Of a DNA stretch of 64,000 nucleotides, positions 51,752-61,157 are shown piece by piece. The position numbers were made by a program, and so were the translations under genes. The first letter of the stretch is position 1. Each line of letters starts with the position of its first letter. Source of the DNA: Prosthecobacter dejongeii (lineage in GTDB: Bacteria > Verrucomicrobiota > Verrucomicrobiia > Verrucomicrobiales > Verrucomicrobiaceae); contig NZ_JACHIF010000010.1 in NCBI RefSeq assembly GCF_014203045.1, positions 124,001 to 188,000 on the forward strand, written 5' to 3'. The notes beneath the pieces were generated by a model. It searched no databases. It had not been told where the DNA came from and was given only the letters and a program-made list of their open reading frames with translations.

Positions 51752-53260
51752 ATGAAAACCCGCCTGCACCTTGCTGCCGTCTTTCTTTTTTGCGCCTCCG
51801 CCTGGGGCCACCCGGTGCCTGACATCCCTGTGCGCGCTTATTTCACCCCGGAGGGAGCATGCACCCTGACGGTGGAGGTGGACCCCCGCTGTTTTGCCGA
51901 AGATCCCAACACGGCCGCCTCCTTAATGCAGCCGATTTTACCAACTCTGGGAGAGGCCCGGGTGACGGAATTGAAAACAAAAGCGCAGGCCTTGGTAAAA
52001 AAATACGTCGAGTTCCTCTTCGACCCCACCGGCCCGGTGACTCCAGATTTCCGCTTTGAGTTCACCGGACACGATCGCGCTCCGCTGGATAGCGAGGACG
52101 ATATCGTCGTGCTGACAGGCACGTGGGAGACTCGAGTGCCCGCTGGCAGCCGCAACTGGCAGATCCGAGCGACTAAGGACACGCCGCTGGCGGTGGTTTT
52201 TCGGAACTACATTTCGGGGGTGGAGCACCCGAAGTTCTCCGTCCTCTTTCCTGGAGAAACGAGTTTTCCCTTTGATCTCACCGCCCCGGCCCAGCCGCTG
52301 CAGAACATCGTTTTTGGCTCCTGCCTGGACCTGACCGAGCACCCGATGCTGGACCGCACCCTGACCCTGCCGATGGACCTTTTCCTTTTCATGGGCGACA
52401 ACATCTACGCCGATACGGAAGACATGGCCAAGATGCGGACCAAATACATCGCCCTGGGCCAGAGCAGATTTTTCCAAGGACTGCGCACCAAAGCCCCGGT
52501 TCTGGCAACGTGGGATGACCACGACTTTGGTGCCAATGATGGCGGTGGGGACTACCCCATGAAAAAGGAATCGCAGAAGGAATTCCTGGATTGGCTGAAT
52601 GAACCCAGCGGGTCCGCATTGAGGAAACAGGAGGGTGTGTATCAGGCACGCACCTTCGGCCCTGTGGGTAAACGCACCCAGGTCATCCTGCTGGATACCC
52701 GCTACTTCCGCAGTCCCCTGAAACGTGTACCCAAAGACCAAGCCACAAATGGCGGCAGCGCCATCCCCACTGATGATGTCAGCACCACCGTGCTGGGGGA
52801 GGCCCAGTGGACCTGGCTGAAAGGGGTGCTGGAGCAGCCCGCAGAGCTTCGCCTCATCATCTCCAGCATCCAATTTGCAGCCGCAGCGAGCGGCAGTGAA
52901 AGCTGGGCCAATTTCCCTCACGAACAAAAACGGTTGGTGAAACTGATCGCCGAAACGAAGGCCGCCGGTGCCCTGGTCCTCAGCGGTGATCGGCATTGGT
53001 GTGAAATGTCCGTCCTGACCCAGGACGTCCCCTACCCTCTCTATGACTTCACGGCGAGCTCCATGACTCAAGTCCATAAGCGCGGGACCCCAACCCCGAA
53101 TGCGAACCGCGCCCTGCCAAAGACTTTTCATCAGCCAAATGTGGGCACCCTGGCCATCGACTGGACGGCTGTAGATCCCGCTCTGACGCTACGCATTCTG
53201 GATGAAGCGGGAGCCACGCAGATCGAGAAAACCTTGCACTTGAGTGAGTTGCAGCCGTAA
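51752..53260 (+). CDS. PhoD-like secreted metallophosphatase
   Basis: 502 residues with a signal peptide (A-S-A-W-G). The PhoD catalytic domain occupies about 185-480: F-G-S-C-L near 187, F-M-G-D-N-I-Y-A-D near 213, T-W-D-D-H-D-F-G near 252, D-T-R-Y near 313, and S-G-D-R-H-W-C near 410. It would release phosphate from phosphodiesters or monoesters with Fe/Ca. It is followed at once by an oxidoreductase gene. Confidence 0.88.
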   Translation: MKTRLHLAAVFLFCASAWGHPVPDIPVRAYFTPEGACTLTVEVDPRCFAEDPNTAASLMQPILPTLGEARVTELKTKAQALVKKYVEFLFDPTGPVTPDFRFEFTGHDRAPLDSEDDIVVLTGTWETRVPAGSRNWQIRATKDTPLAVVFRNYISGVEHPKFSVLFPGETSFPFDLTAPAQPLQNIVFGSCLDLTEHPMLDRTLTLPMDLFLFMGDNIYADTEDMAKMRTKYIALGQSRFFQGLRTKAPVLATWDDHDFGANDGGGDYPMKKESQKEFLDWLNEPSGSALRKQEGVYQARTFGPVGKRTQVILLDTRYFRSPLKRVPKDQATNGGSAIPTDDVSTTVLGEAQWTWLKGVLEQPAELRLIISSIQFAAAASGSESWANFPHEQKRLVKLIAETKAAGALVLSGDRHWCEMSVLTQDVPYPLYDFTASSMTQVHKRGTPTPNANRALPKTFHQPNVGTLAIDWTAVDPALTLRILDEAGATQIEKTLHLSELQP

Positions 53261-53313
53261 TGCCCACGCTGCGCTTTCACTACGCACACCTTTTTTTAAA
53301 TACCCTCTTATCT

Positions 53314-54198
53314 ATGAGCAAAACCATCGCCTTTGTCGGAGTCGGACGCATGGGAGCCAACATGGCTCGCCGTCTAAAAGAATGCGGATACAGCGTGACT
53401 GCTGTTTATGATAGCCATCGCCCCATCGCCGTGGCGCTGGCGGAGGAACTCGGATGCGCAGCTCCTGAAAAGCTGGCGGAAGTGACGGCTGCCGCCGAGG
53501 TGATTTTCACCGTCGTGACGAATGACGAATCCATGCGCGGCATCTTTTTGGCACCGGGTGACAATCTACTCCAGGCAGCGGCTAACAAGATCTTCATCAA
53601 CTGCGCCACCGTTTCTCCTGGCATTCATCGTCAGGTTTATGAAGCAGCTAAAGCCAGCGGTGCGTACAGTCTGGAAGCCAGCATGGCCTCCAGCATCAGC
53701 CATGCACGTGAGGGGAAGCTGTACCTCATGCTGGCAGGCGATGAAGGTGTTTATAACGAGGTGCTGCCTATCCTGGAACAGATGAGCGTGAACCGTCGTT
53801 TTATTGGTGGGCCAGGCCGGGCCGCGGAAGTGAAAGCCCTGGTAAACATGGTGATGAATATCAACACCGCAGGTCTCGCCGAAGGGCTGGGCCTCGCAGC
53901 GGCGCTGGGGCATGATCTCGACATGGTCCGCGAAGTCTTCAGCCAAACAGGCGCGAACAGCCGCGTGCTGGAGACGGATGGCGGTGACATGGTGGCGCGC
54001 GAACATGACTGCTGGTTCTCTGCCGAACACGCAGCCAAGGACAGTGGCATCGCGGGCGGCATGGCTGAAAGTGTGGGCCTCAATCTGCCGCTCAACTTGG
54101 CCACCATTTCTCAGTATCAAAAGATGGTTAGCCTGGGTCTTGGAGATCTGGACAAATCAGGCATTGCGGAGCTAACCTTCAAAGGGCGGCACGCGTAA
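53314..54198 (+). CDS. NAD(P)-dependent beta-hydroxyacid dehydrogenase
   Basis: From the ATG at 53314 this protein has 294 residues. The nucleotide-binding G-V-G-R-M-G-A-N-M-A lies near residue 8, followed by V-T-N-D-E-S-M near 67, and the catalytic Lys segment G-G-P-G-R-A-A-E-V-K-A-L-V-N near 165. This is the 3-hydroxyisobutyrate/tartronate-semialdehyde/GHB reductase group; the exact substrate is unknown. Confidence 0.85.
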   Translation: MSKTIAFVGVGRMGANMARRLKECGYSVTAVYDSHRPIAVALAEELGCAAPEKLAEVTAAAEVIFTVVTNDESMRGIFLAPGDNLLQAAANKIFINCATVSPGIHRQVYEAAKASGAYSLEASMASSISHAREGKLYLMLAGDEGVYNEVLPILEQMSVNRRFIGGPGRAAEVKALVNMVMNINTAGLAEGLGLAAALGHDLDMVREVFSQTGANSRVLETDGGDMVAREHDCWFSAEHAAKDSGIAGGMAESVGLNLPLNLATISQYQKMVSLGLGDLDKSGIAELTFKGRHA

Positions 54199-54211
54199 GC
54201 GAGTACTCCAT

Positions 54212-54249
54212 AAAAAAATCCCATGACCGCGAGGCCATGGGATTTTTTT
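54212..54249. terminator. Bidirectional terminator
   Basis: AAAAAAATCCCATG pairs with CATGGGATTTTTTT, with T-runs in both directions. It serves the dehydrogenase and the convergent aminotransferase. Confidence 0.85.
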
Positions 54250-54266
54250 GTGGTTGAACTCAAAGC

Positions 54267-55643
54267 TTAACCCAATTCAGCGACGGCTTCGTCGAAGGCT
54301 TCCGCCAGCACAGCGAGACCTTCTTCGAGCGCTTCTTGAGGGATGGTAAGTGGCGGGCAGATTTTCACGGTCTGCCCCCAGGCACCCACGGGGGCGAAGA
54401 AGAGCAGACCCTTCTGATAACAGAGTTCGATGACACGGTGGGCAAGGTCATGGTCTGGCTGCTTGGTGCCGCGCTTGACGGTCTGGAGACCCGCCACGAG
54501 GCCTGCTCCGGTGACGTTGCCGATGACTTCAGGATGCTTGGCCTGAATGGCCAGGCATCCAGCCAGCAGCACGGGGCCTAAAAGGGCCGCATTGCCTGTG
54601 AGGTCTTCATCCAGCAGCTTGCGGATGTTAGCCAGGGCAGCGGCGCAGCAGACAGGGTTGCCCGAGTGGGTGCTGGTCATGGACCCCGGAGGGAACTGAT
54701 CCATGATGTCCTGGCGGCCAATGACGGCAGCCAGGGGCAGCGAAGAGGAGATGCCCTTACCACAGCAAATGAGGTCTGGGACCACTCCGTAATGCTCGAA
54801 GGCCCAGAACTTGCCCGTGCGGCCAAAGCCCGACTGCACTTCATCAAAGGTCAAAACCACGTCATGCTCTGTGCACCAAGCCCGCAGTTTTTCGATGTAT
54901 GGCACCGGGGCAAAGTCAGGACCCACGCCCTGATAACTTTCCATGATCACGCCGGCGATCTGGCTAGGTTTCATGCCACTGTTTTCGACCGCTTTTAAAA
55001 AGCCATCAAAGCTGCTGTCCCCTTCCCAATATCCGTCTGGAAACGGCACATTGATGATGGCGGGGTCCATGTTGACGATCCAGGACTTCTGGCCCGACAT
55101 GCCCCCGGCCTGTTGGGAAGCGAGCGTGCGACCATGGTAACCCCGGTCAAAACCGATGATGCCGATCTTCTCACGCCCACCCACCGCAATGCCATGGGCG
55201 CGGCTGAGTTTGATAGCGCACTCTGTGGCCTCACTGCCGGTGCTCAGCAGGAAGACTTTTTTAAGGGGCTCAGGCGAGACGCTGGCGATGAGTTCACACA
55301 GCTCTGGCCGCTCTTCACTTGGAAAGACGTAGTTATGAATGAGGCCGCTATTGACCTGATCCAGGATGGCTTGGCGGACTTCAGGCACGCCGTGACCACA
55401 GTTCGTCACCAGTACGCCACTGCTCCAGTCGAGCCAGCGATTTCCGTATTTATCGAAAACGAAGATGTCTTCAGCGCGGTCCCAAACAATGGGCGGCATT
55501 CCGCGCATGGACAGGGGCTCATACTTGCGACTCCGCTCGATGTGCTGAATGGATTCTGGATGAGGGACCGGCGTGCAGATCGTGCGGTATTTCGTCGCCA
55601 CGTGCGGGACGGTCTGTGGAGTGGTGTCGTATTCTTTGCCCAT
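54267..55643 (-). CDS. Class III aminotransferase (4-aminobutyrate/acetylornithine type)
   Basis: 458 residues. PLP-fold features: G-S-E-A-T-E-C-A-I-K near 124, G-Y-H-G-R-T near 150, F-D-E-V-Q-S-G-F-G-R-T-G near 258, and the catalytic Lys in C-G-K-G-I-S near 290. It transfers an amino group from an omega-amino substrate to 2-oxoglutarate or another oxoacid. The physiological substrate cannot be chosen by eye. Confidence 0.88.
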   Translation of the reverse strand: MGKEYDTTPQTVPHVATKYRTICTPVPHPESIQHIERSRKYEPLSMRGMPPIVWDRAEDIFVFDKYGNRWLDWSSGVLVTNCGHGVPEVRQAILDQVNSGLIHNYVFPSEERPELCELIASVSPEPLKKVFLLSTGSEATECAIKLSRAHGIAVGGREKIGIIGFDRGYHGRTLASQQAGGMSGQKSWIVNMDPAIINVPFPDGYWEGDSSFDGFLKAVENSGMKPSQIAGVIMESYQGVGPDFAPVPYIEKLRAWCTEHDVVLTFDEVQSGFGRTGKFWAFEHYGVVPDLICCGKGISSSLPLAAVIGRQDIMDQFPPGSMTSTHSGNPVCCAAALANIRKLLDEDLTGNAALLGPVLLAGCLAIQAKHPEVIGNVTGAGLVAGLQTVKRGTKQPDHDLAHRVIELCYQKGLLFFAPVGAWGQTVKICPPLTIPQEALEEGLAVLAEAFDEAVAELG

Positions 55644-55817
55644 GTTAAAATCGGTTGGTTAGGACAACGTTGACCTTGTCTTGCTTCGTGCGGATGAGCT
55701 ACGCGCAAACTGGCGCATGTGGGTATTTTTGTGACAGCAGCCTCAAAACGCCATCTTAATACAGCCACATCACAAAGGTATCAATGCGTGCCGAGTGCGC
55801 CTGCATCCCTTGTAAAA

Positions 55818-56264
55818 TCAGGGATTTTCAATGTTGTATCGCGGCTGAAGAAAGCCATCTGGATTGTCTGGCCAGAAGGCACCGTCCTCGATCCATTCAT
55901 GCAGCGCACCGATATCATCATCGGTTAGGGTGATGTCGAGACGCGGCATGATGAGGGGATGAGTGCCCTCCCGTGTGACAGCGGTGAACAAGAGGCTCGC
56001 TTCAGGATCTCCCGGCACGATGTAAGCTCGGTCGCGCTTGCGCGGGGCATAAGCAGCGCTGCGTTGGACGAGGGAAAGCCCTGCCGGAGGATTCGCTCCC
56101 TGATGACAGCGCAGGCACTGCGTCTCAAGAATGGGCTTCACGTAAGTCACGAAGTAATCGCGCCCGGCAAGCGCCTCCACGGGTTTTTCTGGAGCCGCCG
56201 GAGGCTTGCTGGCACAAGCGACTAACAACAAACCAAGAGCGCAAACGGGAACGAGGTATTTCAT
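55818..56264 (-). CDS. Cytochrome c-type lipoprotein
   Basis: 148 residues. The lipobox is L-L-V-A-C near 17, and the haem site C-L-R-C-H lies near 50. This matches the single-haem, planctomycete-type cytochrome c (PSCyt1/PSD1-like) domain. An electron-transfer or oxygen-sensing role is inferred. It is next to a methyltransferase on the same strand. Confidence 0.82.
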   Translation of the reverse strand: MKYLVPVCALGLLLVACASKPPAAPEKPVEALAGRDYFVTYVKPILETQCLRCHQGANPPAGLSLVQRSAAYAPRKRDRAYIVPGDPEASLLFTAVTREGTHPLIMPRLDITLTDDDIGALHEWIEDGAFWPDNPDGFLQPRYNIENP

Positions 56265-56285
56265 CGGGAAAAATCTACTAACCGG

Positions 56286-57164
56286 TTAGACGGGTGCTGT
56301 GACAAAGGGCTTTTGCCAGAGGAGAGCCAGAAACAGAGGAAACTCTTTTCTAGCCCGGTTTTCGGCTCGGGCTCTAGGCCCAGGCTGGCTTTCTTTATGC
56401 GAATACCATTCCCCCAGGCCGGCCATGGTGAGCCCCGCCTTGAAGCCCGAGGAACACAGCGTTTCAAAGCTGCGGTGGAAGCTCACGGTACTTTCACTGT
56501 CTGCTTTGCCAGGGTGCATGAGGATGGGAATGCCCAGCGTGCTGCTGTAGGCATCCACCCGGCGGTATTGGATTTTACGATCCTCCTCATTCCCCCAGGA
56601 AGATTGGCGGGGAATGCGAAAGGCGGGGTGATTCAGCACCCATAGCATGCGACCACCGGGCTTTAAAACCGTGGCCGTGGCAGCGATCACAGTGTCCAAA
56701 TGCTCCATATTTTGCAGACAAAGAATGGCAGAAGCCGCATCGAATTCGCCCAGACCGTTGAGCTGCGCGGCATCCCGATCATAATATCGGATGGGGGTGC
56801 GGCTGGGGTAGGTGCGGGCTTTGACAATGAGCGTCGGCGCGGCATCCACACCCGTGACTTGAGCCCCTTTGTCAGCCATGGCTCGTGAGAAAACCCCTTG
56901 GCCACACCCCAGATCCAAGATGCGCTCGCCCTTTTGAGGTTTGAGCAAAGCCAGGGATTGGGGGATGACGACGGCCTGATAGAGCTCGGACCCGCGTTCT
57001 CCTAAAATGCGGTCATACCAGTCGGCCGATTTTTCCCAGGAGGTACCGCCCTGGCTGCGATCTGGGCGCGGGGCACTGGCGGGGCCCCTCCCTGGAGCGG
57101 GACGGGGACCTGGGCGGGGTGGGGTGCGTGAGCCGGTGGGCTTGCGATGAAAGTCGGAGCGCAT
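56286..57164 (-). CDS. Class I SAM-dependent methyltransferase
   Basis: 292 residues. A disordered Pro/Arg/Gly-rich head of about 45 residues comes before I-L-D-L-G-C-G-Q-G-V-F-S near 82 (SAM motif I), V-T-G-V-D-A-A-P near 103, and the L-N-H-P-A-F-R-I-P segment near 190. The substrate is unknown; similar proteins occur near translation or DNA genes. The long basic head is unusual. Confidence 0.8.
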   Translation of the reverse strand: MRSDFHRKPTGSRTPPRPGPRPAPGRGPASAPRPDRSQGGTSWEKSADWYDRILGERGSELYQAVVIPQSLALLKPQKGERILDLGCGQGVFSRAMADKGAQVTGVDAAPTLIVKARTYPSRTPIRYYDRDAAQLNGLGEFDAASAILCLQNMEHLDTVIAATATVLKPGGRMLWVLNHPAFRIPRQSSWGNEEDRKIQYRRVDAYSSTLGIPILMHPGKADSESTVSFHRSFETLCSSGFKAGLTMAGLGEWYSHKESQPGPRARAENRARKEFPLFLALLWQKPFVTAPV

Positions 57165-57263
57165 GCCCCTTTATCGCTTGAAGAAGGCGGCTGCGCTATC
57201 AGGAAAAGAGCCCGGGTGCTACCGGAGCTTCACACCTCCTTAACCAGATCGGTCCCCGGCGCT

Positions 57264-58313
57264 TCACTCGTTGACGATCTTTAGCACACGGTTGTTATAA
57301 CTATCTGTGATGAAGATTTCTCCCGTTTGTGGATGAACGGTGACGCCGTGCGGGCGGGCCAGTTGGCACTGACGGGGATCTCCCCCCACGCCAGCGCTGC
57401 CTTTCACGCCGGTCCCGGCGACACGCTCGATCTTACCAGTGGTGGGCACATAACGACGGATGAGATGACTTTCCGCATCTGCAATGAGGACCGAATCATC
57501 CCGATCTATGCAGAGGTGTTTAGGGCCGTTCATCGTAGCCTCCAGTGCAGCACCACCGTCCCCAGCGCCGCCTTTTTTACCCGAGGCATTCACCACGGTG
57601 CGGATGCGCCCACTCTTATCCACCACACGCAGGGCATTGCCATTACGCTCTAAAATGTACACATTGCCCTGGCGATCTGCAGCCACGGCGCGGGGATCTA
57701 CCAGCGGGGCCTCGGTGGCCAATGCTCCATTTTCCGGTAGGCCTTTCTGACCATTGCCAGCGATGACCACAGACTTACCCGTCGCTAAATCCAGGCGATG
57801 TACCTGACGCAGATCCGCGATGTAGAGTTGCATACCGCTGAAATCCAGCGTGATGCAGTAAGGGCCGTTGCCGCGTTCCTTCCCCTGAGGCGCCTGCCAG
57901 CCTTCGAGAGTTTTCACCGTGCCTGCTTTCACATCCACTACACGCACACGACCATTCCAGGTATCTCCCACCAGAACTTTGCCATCGGGTTGGATGGCGA
58001 GATTATGAGGGCCATTGAACTGAGCACGCAAGGCCGGGCCCCCATCGCCACTGAAACCCGGAGTCAGTTGCCCAGCCACATGGGTGATGAGGCCGCCGCC
58101 ATCCACCTGGAGGAGGCGATTGCCAGAAACCATCTCCACAATCCACAGGTGACCACCAGCATCAAATTCCGCCCCGAAAGGCTCTTTTAAAACCGCTTCT
58201 GTCGCTGCGATGCCCACCTCATCCCGCACACCTCCTGCCACCAGGTGAATGCGATCTGCCAGAGAATAACCAGGCAGCAGAGCCAGTAAGAAGAGGGAGC
58301 GAAAGAGCGACAT
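57264..58313 (-). CDS. Secreted NHL-repeat beta-propeller
   Basis: From the ATG at 58313 this protein has 349 residues with a signal peptide (M-S-L-F-R-S-L-F-L-L). Repeats of the kind G-D-G-G-P-A-L-x-A-x-F-N-G-P-x-x-L-A-I-x-P-D-G, V-D-x-R-A-V-A-A-D-R-Q-G-N-V-Y and D-G-G-A-A-L-x-A-T-M-N-G-P are NHL blades. It is a paralogue of the next gene upstream. Probably an extracellular binding scaffold. Confidence 0.82.
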   Translation of the reverse strand: MSLFRSLFLLALLPGYSLADRIHLVAGGVRDEVGIAATEAVLKEPFGAEFDAGGHLWIVEMVSGNRLLQVDGGGLITHVAGQLTPGFSGDGGPALRAQFNGPHNLAIQPDGKVLVGDTWNGRVRVVDVKAGTVKTLEGWQAPQGKERGNGPYCITLDFSGMQLYIADLRQVHRLDLATGKSVVIAGNGQKGLPENGALATEAPLVDPRAVAADRQGNVYILERNGNALRVVDKSGRIRTVVNASGKKGGAGDGGAALEATMNGPKHLCIDRDDSVLIADAESHLIRRYVPTTGKIERVAGTGVKGSAGVGGDPRQCQLARPHGVTVHPQTGEIFITDSYNNRVLKIVNE

Positions 58314-58355
58314 GAGCTGAACAAAGGAAGATGAAATATGGGAAGCCAAGGCAGA

Positions 58356-59435
58356 TCACTTTTGGCGCAAAACGCGGACTTTGTGCGCCTCGCTATCGCC
58401 AATGTACACGGCACCATCATGGTCCACATAGATGCCATGCAGGCGCGCCATTTCACATTTCAGAGGATCACCATCTGCACCATCACCCTTCATTCCGGTA
58501 CCCGCGATGAGATCCAGCGTGCCTGTTTTAGCATTCACCATACGCACGCTATGGCTCTCTGTATCGGCCAGCCAGGCATTGCCTTCAGCATCCAGTGCGA
58601 TGCCCTTTGGGCCACTGAGGGTAGCCTCTTTGGCCGGGCCGCCATGCCCCGTAAAACCCTTCTTACCAGTGCCTGCGACGTGGTGGATCTTGCCGGCCTT
58701 GAGATCAAATTTAAACACCTGATTCCCCTCACGGGTGCAGAGCCAAAGGTTGCCTGCTTTGTCAAAGTCCAGAGACCTTGGACCTTTGAGCGGTGTGCCA
58801 GCGATGGGTGCGCCATCGGGAGTGTCTCCAGCTTTGCCCGTGCCTGCAAAAGTGGTGATGATTTGGGTCTTCATATCCACCTTACGAATGGTGTTATTTC
58901 CGATATCACAAATGTATAAGTCCCCGTCTGGACCAAACTGAATGCTGTGTGGCTGCTTCAACTGCGCCTGTGCCGCAGCACCACCATCACCAGCGTAGCC
59001 TGCCACTCCTGTTCCAGCGAAGGTGCTGATGAGGCCCGTTTTCATATCCACCTTACGCACCGCGTTGTTTTTCATGTCCACGATGTAAAGGTCACCAGCG
59101 GCATCGAAACGGATCTCATGAGGCAGATTAAAAGTGGCTTTCAAAGCCGGACCTCCATCTCCCGTATAACCCGTTTCACCCGTGCCTGCGATGGTGTGGA
59201 TGACGCCATCGGGTGTGATTTTACGTATCTTTTGTCCCGTGTACTCACAGTACCAAATCGCCCCATCAGGCCCACGAGTAACACCGAAAGGATTGTCCAT
59301 TTTCGCCTTCGTGGCGGGCCCTCCATCGCCGCTAAACCCTTTTTCACCAGTTCCGGCAAATGTGGAAATCGTCCATTCTGCCGCATGAACAAGAGGGGAG
59401 AGCAGGAGGGACAGACTGAGAGCGAAGAGTTTCAT
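58356..59435 (-). CDS. Secreted NHL-repeat beta-propeller (paralogue)
   Basis: 359 residues, signal peptide M-K-L-F-A-L-S-L-S-L-L ending V-H-A. Six or so blades carry F-A-G-T-G-x-K/A-G-x-x-G-D-G-G-P/A-A-x-x-A and D-L-Y-I-x-D/V-x-x-N-x-x-R-K-V-D. The start is clean, with no alternative. It lies 42 bases upstream of its paralogue at 57264-58313. Confidence 0.85.
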   Translation of the reverse strand: MKLFALSLSLLLSPLVHAAEWTISTFAGTGEKGFSGDGGPATKAKMDNPFGVTRGPDGAIWYCEYTGQKIRKITPDGVIHTIAGTGETGYTGDGGPALKATFNLPHEIRFDAAGDLYIVDMKNNAVRKVDMKTGLISTFAGTGVAGYAGDGGAAAQAQLKQPHSIQFGPDGDLYICDIGNNTIRKVDMKTQIITTFAGTGKAGDTPDGAPIAGTPLKGPRSLDFDKAGNLWLCTREGNQVFKFDLKAGKIHHVAGTGKKGFTGHGGPAKEATLSGPKGIALDAEGNAWLADTESHSVRMVNAKTGTLDLIAGTGMKGDGADGDPLKCEMARLHGIYVDHDGAVYIGDSEAHKVRVLRQK

Positions 59436-59651
59436 GAATCAAAAAGCAAAGAAGGTAGCAGTGTAAGGGCTTAACAACGGCACAAGAGGCCACTTTTCTG
59501 CGGTGGAAACTTATTCTCCGCTCTTCTTCGTAGATTGGTCAATCCCGCAAATCCTTGTAACTCTTGAATCTTTTTGCGGTATTTTGCTCTGAGAAATGCC
59601 GCGCATTTCCACAATCCGTGTGTTTTCCTGCGGCAGACTTTTTTCTCATTC

Positions 59652-60593
59652 ATGGCCCCCATCACGACCTACACTAAACCCCTTTCGACCGAGCAGGCCA
59701 CGAAGTTGAGATCTTTGCTCCTGGCACAGGGCTGGGAGTTTGAGACGAAACCCCACTGCCTATACGCTGCTAGCCGCGGTAAGGTGAATGTCTTGGTTTA
59801 CCAAAAAGGCCCCAAGGTCCTGGTTCAAGGCAAAGATACGGCCGATTTTGTGACTCTCATTCTGGAGCCACAGATTCTCGGCCAGGCGGAACTGGGCTAT
59901 GAAGAAGTCCATCATCCCGAAATGTACCAGCCCCACATCGGGGTGGATGAGAGTGGTAAAGGCGACTTTTTCGGGCCGCTGGTCATCGCTGGCGTTTATG
60001 TAGATACCGACGTGGCTCGCAGGCTGCGTGAGATCGGCGCAGTGGATAGCAAGCGGATCACCAGTGACCAAAAAATCGAGCAAGTGGCACAGGCCATCCG
60101 GCAGGTGCCTGGGCTGCGCTGGGAAGTGGTGCAAATCAATCCCGAACGCTACAACGCGCTGTATGAAAAATTCGGTAACCTGAACCGCTTGTTAGCCTGG
60201 GGACACGCAAAGGTGATCGAGCTTTTGCTGGAGCGTGTGCCCGATTGCCCCCAGGCCATTTCTGACCAATTCGCAAATCCCGCCGTGCTCAAAAAAGCCC
60301 TTCAGGCGAAGGGACAACAAATCGAACTGGTACAACGTACCAAAGCAGAGTCCGACCCAGCCGTGGCGGCTGCATCCATCCTGGCCCGGGAAAAATTCGT
60401 TCTTTGGCTCCGCGAAAGCGGGCAGCAACTTGGCACTCCATTGCCCAAAGGCGTCTCCCAACAGGTAAAAGACAACGCTAAAATCCTGTTACAAAATCAG
60501 GGTCCAGAGATCCTCGCTCAAGTCGCAAAACTGCATTTTAAAACGACCCAGGAAGTCTTCAACGCCAACGAAAGCAGGTCGTCTTCCCTATAA
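59652..60593 (+). CDS. rnhC: Ribonuclease HIII
   Basis: From the ATG at 59652 this protein has 313 residues. The N-terminal TBP-like domain (Y-T-K-P-L-S to about 80) is typical of HIII. The RNase H core begins at G-V-D-E-S-G-K-G-D-F-F-G-P-L-V near 97 (catalytic Asp/Glu), with D-S-K-R near 133 and S-D-P-A-V-A-A-A-S-I-L-A-R near 235. It removes RNA from RNA:DNA hybrids. Confidence 0.92.
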   Translation: MAPITTYTKPLSTEQATKLRSLLLAQGWEFETKPHCLYAASRGKVNVLVYQKGPKVLVQGKDTADFVTLILEPQILGQAELGYEEVHHPEMYQPHIGVDESGKGDFFGPLVIAGVYVDTDVARRLREIGAVDSKRITSDQKIEQVAQAIRQVPGLRWEVVQINPERYNALYEKFGNLNRLLAWGHAKVIELLLERVPDCPQAISDQFANPAVLKKALQAKGQQIELVQRTKAESDPAVAAASILAREKFVLWLRESGQQLGTPLPKGVSQQVKDNAKILLQNQGPEILAQVAKLHFKTTQEVFNANESRSSSL

Positions 60594-60664
60594 ATCCCTT
60601 AGAGGACTAAGGAACAGCTTGCAAAGCCCCGTCTCTCCGCCATCTAACTTACCCCCTAAGTCTC

Positions 60665-60982
60665 ATGCCCACTGCTACCAAACGCGATATGATCACCGAG
60701 TTGAGCGACCTCACCGGGCTCAAACATCACCAAGTCGCTGAAGTCTTGGATGGTTTGGTGGAATTGATCGGGAAAAAAATGGAAACGGGACACGATGTCA
60801 CCTTCCGTAAATTTGGAACTTTTGAAGTCCGCGTCGCCAAGTCCAAGATCGGACGCAATCCCAATAAACCCAAGGATGAAGTCGTCATCCCAGATCGCTG
60901 CGTGGTGCGTTTTAAGCCAGGTCGTGAGCTCAAAGAACGCGTCGCTAAGCTATCCCCAGAAAGCGTCGAACCGAAGGAATAG
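60665..60982 (+). CDS. HU/IHF-family DNA-binding protein
   Basis: 105 residues. Starts with M-P-T-A-T-K-R-D-M-I, contains the HU core with F-R-K-F-G-T-F-E-V near residue 46, G-R-N-P near 60 and a C-terminal R-F-K-P-G-R-E-L-K-E-R-V near 82. The tail E-S-V-E-P-K-E is acidic. It bends and compacts DNA. It lies ahead of the LexA-type box region. Confidence 0.9.
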   Translation: MPTATKRDMITELSDLTGLKHHQVAEVLDGLVELIGKKMETGHDVTFRKFGTFEVRVAKSKIGRNPNKPKDEVVIPDRCVVRFKPGRELKERVAKLSPESVEPKE

Positions 60983-61078
60983 CGCAGGCTTTAAAAAGCT
61001 GTTTTCTGAATTTTTTCAGATCTTGAGTAACCGCAGCCTTCAAAATAGGTATATAACATACAGCATACAGAAGCCCGC

Positions 61079-61092
61079 TGTTCTCAGGAACA
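61079..61092. promoter_or_regulatory. LexA-type operator before RodZ-like gene
   Basis: Perfect TGTTC-TCAG-GAACA within the longer palindrome CGCTGTTC-TCAG-GAACAGCG, 66 bases before the start of the RodZ-like gene. No T-run follows, so it is less likely to be a terminator for the HU gene. Confidence 0.6.
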
Positions 61093-61157
61093 GCGCACGT
61101 TAAAGATTTGGCTTCTTTTAATGACATCCAAATGCCAAACTGGGTGCGAAATTCTTT

